The notes under the pieces are model-generated. The model did not search any database. It was not told where the DNA came from and saw only the letters and a program-made list of their open reading frames with translations. Position numbers and translations under genes: made by a program. Positions 7,661-64,000 of a stretch of 64,000 nt of DNA are shown one piece after another. Each line of letters begins with the position of its first letter. Positions within the stretch are counted from its first letter, which is position 1. The DNA is taken from positions 19,998,501 through 20,062,500 of the forward strand of contig JAQISU010000081.1 of NCBI GenBank assembly GCA_029339505.1. The letters run 5' to 3'. Source of the stretch: Unio delphinus (taxonomy: Eukaryota > Mollusca > Bivalvia > Unionida > Unionidae).

Positions 7661-10642
7661 GATTACACTGTAAAAGCTGTTAAAGTTGTCACCCATGCAC
7701 ATTAAAGATATTTTAAATATATTTTAACAAAACAATGCCAGGGATATAAGATAAGTTATTGGTTTTGGCATTACGCTTTCTAGCTATGACCAAAGGTGGG
7801 CACCGGTGTGGATTGTGCATTTCGGTCATAACTTTGAAACTGTTGAGATCCCATCCCTATGATGATATATAGGTTTGAAGGCCCAGAGACGAAATCAGAC
7901 GTATATTTAATATTGACTATTGATCATAATGAAACGATAACCTCGGTGTTTCGATATAATTCACGATGCTCTGCATGCGATGTGATAGAACATCGAAGCA
8001 CGTTTCAACTTTATGTCTTTTCAGTTTCAGAAGGACTATCAGTGGTAGGATGGTGTTGTTAATATGTGTTGACATACTAGTTGTACTTTTAGCGTGCATA
8101 TTACACACAGATATAGATTTGTCACTGGTTCATATACCATTCTAACCCTTCACGGGGATAAACAAATACTTCCAAACAAACTACATTTTAGGTGTCATTT
8201 ATGTCAGTCTTTTAGGGCGTTCAAGGCTGCTCCATTAGGTCAGGCACTAGCCTCCCTTGGTCCTCACGTTCATTGTTTTGCACTGCAGTATGCTTGTACA
8301 ACCTTTTCAAACTGCGAATTTTATATCCACAAATAAGAATTGAATGCAACATATTTCATTTCGTGACACACTCGAAAAGTAGCCCTCGTATTCAATGCAC
8401 GTGGACAAAATGTGATCAGTAAATCTCGCGTTACGGTACTTATTAATGTTCAGATAAGTAAAAAATCATACATGTTGAACAAACCTGAAATGTCATCTTC
8501 AAGTTTATATATGTTATCCGTCGCCGTTCACGCTGACGATAAAAAATTATCAGCATGGAATTTGCGGGTTGGGTCTGATTTTTAAAACCAAGTGAGTTAG
8601 TGACCTTATGGTTGATAATTGTTCGATGGCGAGTGGGGCTTCTCATTTGTTTTTTGTTGCTGACATAAATAAAAAATACATGCCTGTAATGGGGGTCTCA
8701 GATGAATTCTCAGTTTAAATAATTAAAAGTCAAACGACTAATATTTATTCATGACAGTAGAGGATAAAAGTAACATGTATCGGGTAAGTATTATTTTTGA
8801 TCGATATGAGTACCGATATGGAAAAATATCAATAGTTTTTACACATTTTATGGTTATGTATTACATAGGAAATAGAAGCAAAGTTTCTTTCCCCCAAGGT
8901 CAAACAAAAGTAAACGACGAGCGATTGCCTATTTGGATATCGCATCTGCAACACTGGATAAGCAACGGAAGCTTTACCAACTAGCTACCTAGGCTCCCAT
9001 AACTGTGGTTGTTCATACCACTACAATATTGTAAACGTCATAAACTTTGAGCTAGGACTATTGGCTGGATACTTTGTATATTCACATATCGGAACTAAAA
9101 TTTGTGTTGACGTCAGTGCTTAAAATTCAGGTAGTTATGACAATGTTAAATTTACGTTTAGCGTACTGGTTATAATCATGAAACTGAAGAAGATAATGGT
9201 GGAAAAACTGGTAAAAATTTTACCTACACGGTTCAAACTTCAAAATCACAGGTTAACATTGCCATTTCTGTCTGGAGTTCTAAATCGCGAATTTTTAAAC
9301 AATGAAACTTGGTGTCACCATACATCATGACATGGTGTTGTTACTTACCACTTGATAAATCTCACAATATTGTTTATTTTCAGTGTCCAGAATGACTTTC
9401 CTAACGTGAATATCTTGTTTCATATAATGAAATGAAACAACATTTCCCAGTGAAATAGTTTGAAAATGTATGGTGACCAGATCACGTCAATTAATATTAT
9501 TGCCTTATCAGCAAGATCAAAGTCACATGTAAAGGTTGCACATATTTTGTACAATGACTGTACCTCTAAAGCCATAGAGGTCATGCAATGAAATCTATGT
9601 TAACCAATCAAGTAGTAAATTAAAATATTGTGAATGGAGAATATTGTATCATCGTCAAACTCATATCTACAAAGTTAACTTAAAAGTAATCTCAAGGTTA
9701 CTTTATTGTAATATCTTGGCTGTAAATTTAAAGCTCTTTAGTGCAAAATTATTCAACACTTTACACTTCTACATTTTGAGTATCTTTTTGTGACTTTCAT
9801 ACATGTAGCCTTAAGGTCATGGTCACATGCCAGTAAATGCTAGTTCTTATAGTCGCCATAACAATCATGTATTTTACATCAACTAGGTGGCAACATATTT
9901 CAATATTAAGGCAATTTACTTCAGATCTTAGTTTTAAGAAACTGTGTTTTAATTTTACGAAACTAATTGTATCATTGAAGATCAATAATCTATCTGCTGC
10001 GTTTTGTTTAATGACTTTCAATATAATTTAATTTACAAAATTGCTAGTGTGTTATATGTTTATTTACATAACATTATATTAAGCCCAGTCATGCCCTCGT
10101 GAACCTCTCTTCTATGTTTTTAGAAATTGACAACCTTCAAATTGTCCAACAATTTTTAAAATAATTTATTTAAATACTAATATATCAATATATGAGATGT
10201 ATATGGATTATATCATTATTTCCTTCTTTTTTATGTCCATGTGTCTATTTTGTTCCACTCACCAGTCCTATAATGCTTCGATTATTACCATCAAACTTAC
10301 ACTGTTGGTGAACATGGGATGATCATGTGTTACGAAGAAAATACTAGATCAGAGCGACTGTCTTTGCTATTTTTGAAACAATGGTGCATAGTTTTAAAAC
10401 AAAATGTGTCCGGTTCGAATTATACTACATTGTCAGGTATTGCCAACCTAGCTACATATAAGGTTCATCACTGAATGTATATATTTCTTGAAGTATCTGA
10501 TCTAATTTCAAGAATGTATTAATAATTGATTATGCTACAACTATATGGTCTTAAACTATGTTACAGAAAGAAGCGAGACAACAATTTAGAGTAAATTTCA
10601 TCAAAAAAGTTAATGAAAATTTACATGGCTTTACAGACTGTG

Positions 10643-10832
10643 AATTAAATTCCAAATAATCCTAAATATTCTATCACAATTCCAAAAGTATACAATGTTC
10701 CAATTAAATTCCAAAAAATCCTAAATATTCTATCACAATTCCAAAAGTATACAATGTTCCAATTAGATTCCAAATAATCCTAAATATTCTATCACAATTC
10801 CAAAAGTATACAAGGTTCCAATTAAATTCCAA
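10643..10832 (+). repeat. 59-bp tandem repeat, about 3.2 copies
   Basis: Successive copies start at 10651, 10710, 10769 and 10828, exactly 59 bp apart, with only a few substitutions. The unit contains CCTAAATATTCTATCACAAT. Intergenic. Confidence 0.9.
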
Positions 10833-12734
10833 TAGTCGTTAATGTCTTGATACATCACAATGATACAAGCCAGAATCTTTATAGATGACGTCACACAAAT
10901 CATAAAAAAATTTGTTATTTCGGTCCGTGAATACTTTAGTAATTAAAATGAAGGATTTAAATAATTCCTCTAGTATTATATCTCGAAACAACTATAAACT
11001 CTGATCCCAAAGACTGGTATGACACAGGAATGAACAATACTTTTTACCAAAGCTCTATTATATACAAACTGTCACCTGACCTATGATGCAAAAGAATCAT
11101 CCGTTATTCCCTCTATGTAAGTCATTTCTAATGGAATCTTACATCAAATTGACAATAAGTTCTCTTTCATAATATTCTAAACTCCTACGCAAGGTTAGGC
11201 CTTCAACTAAAATTTTAGTAAACATGAGAAGGTGAACAAAATCATGTAGGCATAACCTTTGACATGACACAAAAATCACGCACACAATATGAATTAAATA
11301 TTCATAACACATACCATTCTTATTATGTCCCTATTTTGTCTCTATGTTATGTTAACTCCCATATGTTAAACACATTTGCAAAATAACTTGTACAGTGTGT
11401 AAATCTTGGGAGGAACACGTGTTACACACTGGTCAATGTGCTCAAGTTTCCAGAATATTTTAATAATTCAGAATGGGCATTGATAAATCAATATTTAGTT
11501 CCTGTAGCCTATTAGACCACTAAAGAGCCAATACCCTGGAGTAAACGTTTATTTATATGGAGTTACGTAGTTTCTTATCAACTCCTTTTATATTGTACTG
11601 TAAAGAAAAGAATAACCCTCGGAGAGTGAATAATTGCTTCAATCTTTAGCCATCACTACTCCGCTGTTTTTGTTTTAACATCAATGGTCAGTGAATGCAT
11701 TTTTCAAGTGCAAGATAAAGGACACCGAATTACTTCAACTATATTGATGTACACTGGACATGGTCCAGCGGTCATGCTGGAGTCAACAACTTATGCTAAG
11801 AGATTTCAGCCGCATGACTTCTGATGATGATGCGACGGGATAGTAGGGAGAGGTCAATTTTCGAAATGGCAAAATAAACTGAATCATCTGCTGTTATTTT
11901 GTTGCCTTATAAATGTCAAACAGAATTAAAACGCCAAAGATTGCACACTACATTTTACAAACATGTGAAGAAATATATTTTTTAATGGAGAAAAACATTC
12001 AATTTTTAATGGTATCAAACGAAAACATGGACAAATAACGTGATCGAATTAAATTTGGAAAGAAATTCACCAATCTCTCCATAGGATCGACATCTTTACA
12101 ATTTTAGTTTGTGACTTATTTAAGTGCTAAAAAGAATGTTTAATACATTATGCGCAACACGTAGGAAACGGTTCTAGAGAGAGTTCAATACCTCAGTCAA
12201 ACAACACTTTTGCACATATACTTCAAGAACTTTAAATCTCATCAAAATGTACAAGAAGTCTCTTTGAGTCCCATAATGAAAGGTCAAACTGGTTGCCAAG
12301 AACAGAATGATCAACAGTTTAGGTAGAATGATTGTTAAAGACATCGGTGTATCTTATGGTAATGATTCAAATCTTACGGGCATGATTCAAAGTCTAACAC
12401 ATTTTCATGCCATATACGAATTATGTTCCCTGATTCTTTTACAACATATATGATTGAAAAGGCATTATGAATGATAAACGTACGAACATTAATGGCTTAG
12501 GAACAAACTGCGAACAAAAACTGATTCCAACTTAGATTTTTGTTTGCCTTAAACAAAAGTGCAGGCATTTTGAAGGTTTCTCAGAACTTATCCCTTCTTA
12601 TGTGCCTGATTTTAACTTACATTTTGAGCTAGAAATATGAGAATTACAGTTAGACATTAATATTTAAGAATTAAAATTAAAAATTCCTTTCATTTCTAGT
12701 AATGCTTTCTTTCGTCACAGACATTAGGAGGGAG

Positions 12735-63665
<50,931 letters not shown>

Positions 63666-64000
63666 GTAAGTGAATTTTACACATTTTTTAACTTTTATTT
63701 AATTTTACTTTCCAGTAGTTAAATAATTATCTTTTAGATTTAGTGTGTGGGCATATGTTACAATTTTAGCTTTTATTGAATCACAAAAGCAAGTTTAAAG
63801 ATTACCAGAATATAAGGCCAAGTGAGATTATGGTATGGACTGGCATCCTGCTTGTGTTGTTAATTGTCCATCAGCAATTGCCATTTTCAAATTATTCTCC
63901 ATCATGACTGTTCCAAATGAAATCAAACTTGATGGAAAGCATCCTGGTATGAAGTTTTTTTGATTTGTTCACTTGAAATGCATCCAGGTATGAAGGTCTT
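63666..64000 (+). other. Start of intron 31
   Basis: Donor gtaagt at 63666; no acceptor or coding motif up to the window edge. Confidence 0.7.

Larger units (their letters stand above)
5344..12720. other. Flanking region without recognisable gene
   Basis: About 7.4 kb of AT-rich sequence. Open frames are short (under 120 codons), lack recognisable motifs and are mostly antisense to one another. I see an ATT microsatellite with a possible retroposon body before it, one 59-bp tandem repeat, and a stretch at 5560-6420 that reads weakly like decayed minus-strand coding sequence. The promoter and 5' UTR of the cadherin gene probably lie in the right part, but I find no convincing core promoter. 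Confidence 0.5.

Noticed and set aside
6872..8336. Several frames of 64-119 codons in the upstream flank
   Set aside because: Overlapping on both strands, no motif, no start context or splice support.

Overview
The window comes from an animal nuclear genome. It is AT-rich, has GT-AG introns, and carries tRNA-derived SINEs, LINE debris and very many micro- and minisatellites. The mix (Polinton/Maverick element, invertebrate-style SINEs, a PCDH15/Cad99C-type cadherin) suggests a lophotrochozoan, most likely a mollusc. That placement is inference.

Bases 1-5343 hold the right-hand part of a decayed Polinton/Maverick (adintovirus-like) element, all read on +. In order: the 3' end of a major capsid protein gene, a small Ala-rich membrane-active/minor virion protein, an adenain-type cysteine protease with its active-site residues still present, a broken gene with a ubiquitin-like N-terminus and FFG repeats, a small protein with two hydrophobic segments, and a penton-like minor capsid gene cut by one stop codon. 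A terminal inverted-repeat/hairpin segment with a TATA box follows. Integrase, polymerase and packaging ATPase are not in the window. At least four lesions (stops, homopolymer frameshift) mark the copy as dead.

Bases 5344-12720 show no gene I can support, only a few repeats.

From 12735 to beyond the right edge lies one large cadherin gene on +. I reconstructed 31 coding exons (4,620 nt, 1,540 codons) whose splice phases all agree. It starts with a signal peptide. EC1-EC3 look like protocadherin-15/Cad99C (N-terminal cysteine pair, an EC1/EC2 linker followed by LTPVGTTI, cysteine-bearing EC3 start). EC4-EC8 are mostly canonical. EC9-EC13 and the start of EC14 have lost the Asp-rich DxNDN linker and use V-x-(R/H)-N instead; they are built on a regular two-exon, phase-0 module. 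At least 13 EC domains are present, more than the 11 of vertebrate PCDH15.

The introns carry most of the remaining structure: 23 minisatellite arrays inside the gene, four copies of one tRNA-derived SINE each lodged inside a minisatellite, a tRNA-Thr-like SINE head amplified into a 66-bp array, a 5'-truncated LINE with an 11-bp target-site duplication, a hAT-type MITE, two pogo/Tigger-like transposase remnants, and a dead copy of a widespread unnamed gene split by a 1.1-kb TIR element. Two arrays have grown across 5' splice sites, so copies of the donor are repeated in tandem; in one, a second intact donor would add 24 in-frame residues.
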